Part shown: one piece after another, positions 5,295 through 6,183 of the stretch | Layout of the letters: every line of letters starts with the position of its first letter | How positions within the stretch are numbered: position 1 is the stretch's first letter | Assembly: GCA_027083015.1 (NCBI GenBank) | Contig: JALWQS010000073.1 | Coordinates: 1 to 6,183, forward strand | DNA length: 6,183 bases | From: Candidatus Woesearchaeota archaeon | GTDB lineage: Archaea; Nanobdellota; Nanobdellia; Woesearchaeales; UBA11576 | Direction of reading: 5' to 3' | Notes under the pieces: generated by a model | Databases searched by the model: none | Told to the model about the DNA's origin: nothing | What the model saw: only the letters and a program-made list of their open reading frames with translations | Made by a program: the position numbers and the translations under genes

Positions 5295-5303
5295 TTTTTT
5301 AAA
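5295..5303 (+). promoter_or_regulatory. TATA-like promoter of aIF6
   Basis: TTTTTTAAA is centred about 27 bases before the ATG at 5326, the spacing expected when transcription starts at the start codon. No SD lies between, so the mRNA is probably leaderless. The following T-runs (5309-5325) may also help terminate the upstream gene. Confidence 0.5.
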
Positions 5304-5325
5304 CAAACCTTTTTTCTTTCATTTT

Positions 5326-6009
5326 ATGCCTGTTTTAAAGACAAACATCAACGGGAATCCTAATATTGGCCTTTACGGCTACTGTACTGATGAGTTTTGC
5401 CTTCTCGGTACTGATGTTCCCGACTCTCTTGCTGAAGAGTTTGGTAAGACATTAGGCGTTCCTGTCCATAAACTGACGATTGCAGGCACCTCTCTTCTGG
5501 GCGTGTTTCTTGCTGGCAATTCTAAGAAACTTTTGGTTCCTGGTATCTGTTTTGATTATGAACTTAAGAAGCTTGAAGAGCTTAATATTGACTACACAGT
5601 TATTAAGTCCAAGATTACCTGTCTTGGCAACACGATCCTTTGCAATGACCATGGTGCGCTTGTGAGTGAAGAGTTTAGTGCTGATACCAAGAAGATTATC
5701 AGACAGGCTCTTGGAACCGACCTTAAGCCTGGTAAGATCTCAGGTCTTGATACGGTGGGTTCTCTGGGAGCGGTCAATGGTTCTGCTTGCATAATAAGTC
5801 GTGATGCTTCTGAAGCAGAGATGACTAAGATCTCTGATCTTTTGAAGGTTCCTTGTTTTGAATCCAGTGTCAATATGGGATCACCATTTATAAGTTCGGG
5901 CGTGTTATGTAATGATCACGGTCTTATCATCGGCGACCTTAGTGGCGGTCCTGAAATTGTCCATATTGAAGAAAGTTTAGGTCTGTTGGATCGTAAGGAT
6001 AAAGATTAA
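5326..6009 (+). CDS. eif6: Translation initiation factor 6 (aIF6), ribosome anti-association factor
   Basis: This 227-residue protein is archaeal IF6. The family binds the 50S subunit and blocks joining with 30S. It folds as a five-fold pseudosymmetric pentein ring, and the repeats are visible: NGNPNIGLYGYCTDEFCLLG (residues 9-28), LLGVFLAGNSKKLLVP (57-72), LGNTILCNDHGALVS (100-114), VGSLGAVNGSACIIS (144-158) and SSGVLCNDHGLIIGDLSGGP (about 191-210). Length agrees with the family at about 220-230 residues. The open frame starts 18 codons earlier at 5272, but that extension (LRNKLTNFLNKPFFFHF) is unlike IF6 and lies upstream of the probable transcription start, so I chose the MPVLKTN start. 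The next small gene follows after 42 bases and may be cotranscribed. Identification is very secure. Confidence 0.97.
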   Translation: MPVLKTNINGNPNIGLYGYCTDEFCLLGTDVPDSLAEEFGKTLGVPVHKLTIAGTSLLGVFLAGNSKKLLVPGICFDYELKKLEELNIDYTVIKSKITCLGNTILCNDHGALVSEEFSADTKKIIRQALGTDLKPGKISGLDTVGSLGAVNGSACIISRDASEAEMTKISDLLKVPCFESSVNMGSPFISSGVLCNDHGLIIGDLSGGPEIVHIEESLGLLDRKDKD

Positions 6010-6041
6010 GCAGACATCCTATTCAAAGATAAAAAATAAAA

Positions 6042-6047
6042 GGTGAT
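6042..6047 (+). promoter_or_regulatory. Shine-Dalgarno site of the 3' partial gene
   Basis: GGTGAT matches the anti-SD and ends 4 bases before the ATG at 6052. An ATG at 6048 touches the SD and is in another frame, so it is too close to be used. Confidence 0.7.
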
Positions 6048-6051
6048 ATGA

Positions 6052-6183
6052 ATGACTTTTACCGAAGATGAACGTAAGATTCTTAAGATTCTTGTAAGTA
6101 AAGAGATCAAGAATCTTGAGGAAGAGGAAAAACCAGCCTTGATTACCGAGGACCGTCCCGAGTTCTTGGCCATGGAAGAGAAA
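6052..6183 (+). CDS. Partial small charged protein, 5' end only
   Basis: An open frame of 44 codons begins at this ATG and runs off the window end without a stop. The visible part (MTFTEDERKILKILVSKEIK at its start, then NLEEEEKPALITEDRPEFLA) is highly charged, with one amphipathic helix followed by a Glu-rich linker; a second helix may be starting at the end. I do not recognise the family. The SD GGTGAT and the short 42-base gap suggest it is in an operon with aIF6. In other archaea aIF6 is often beside ribosomal protein and prefoldin genes, but this sequence is not obviously one of those. Confidence 0.78.
   Translation, partial: MTFTEDERKILKILVSKEIKNLEEEEKPALITEDRPEFLAMEEK

Noticed and set aside
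4968..5306. 112-residue minus-strand frame over the 390-residue gene end and aIF6 promoter
   Set aside because: Antisense to a well-supported gene, no ribosome-binding site, low-complexity composition.
5452..5873. Three short frames inside aIF6 (5452-5652 and 5592-5873 minus, 5480-5665 plus)
   Set aside because: All lie within the unmistakable aIF6 coding region in other frames.

Overview
The window looks like chromosomal DNA from an archaeon. It carries four recognisable archaeal information-processing genes: elongation factor aEF1B, the replication initiator Orc1/Cdc6, the kleisin ScpA and the anti-association factor aIF6. Archaeal BRE/TATA-like promoters sit at leaderless spacing in front of some genes, GGTGA or GGAGGT Shine-Dalgarno (SD) sites precede others, and 3' ends are oligo-T rather than bacterial hairpin terminators. 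AT-rich sequence, single-gene units and two unrecognised proteins among housekeeping genes would suit a DPANN-type lineage, but that placement is inference. No mobile-element protein, phage gene, CRISPR array or rRNA/tRNA gene was seen.

Left part (1-1214): aEF1B on the plus strand converges on a minus-strand gene for an unrecognised 294-residue protein, with a T-rich plus-strand terminator between them. Middle left (1215-1672): a 458-base non-coding stretch. It holds two tandem, diverged but structurally matching palindromic elements (1438-1512 and 1517-1580). Beyond them lies a strong hairpin (1362-1401) that on the minus strand runs straight into a T-tract. Read from cdc6, the order is cdc6, element B, element A, hairpin with T-tract, then the 294-residue gene. 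This is the most unusual part of the window.

Centre (1673-3911): orc1/cdc6 on the minus strand and scpA on the plus strand are divergent across a 238-base AT-rich gap. The gap holds both promoters, short direct repeats and a 39-base T-free run, which makes it a reasonable candidate replication origin. Right part (3912-6183): an unrecognised 390-residue helical protein with its own promoter and SD, then aIF6 with a leaderless promoter, then the 5' part of a small charged protein with an SD, cut by the window end.

Functionally the genes fall into replication and chromosome organisation (Cdc6, ScpA) and translation (aEF1B, aIF6). Three start sites differ from the longest open frame: cdc6 probably starts at 2860, the 390-residue protein at 4092 and aIF6 at 5326.
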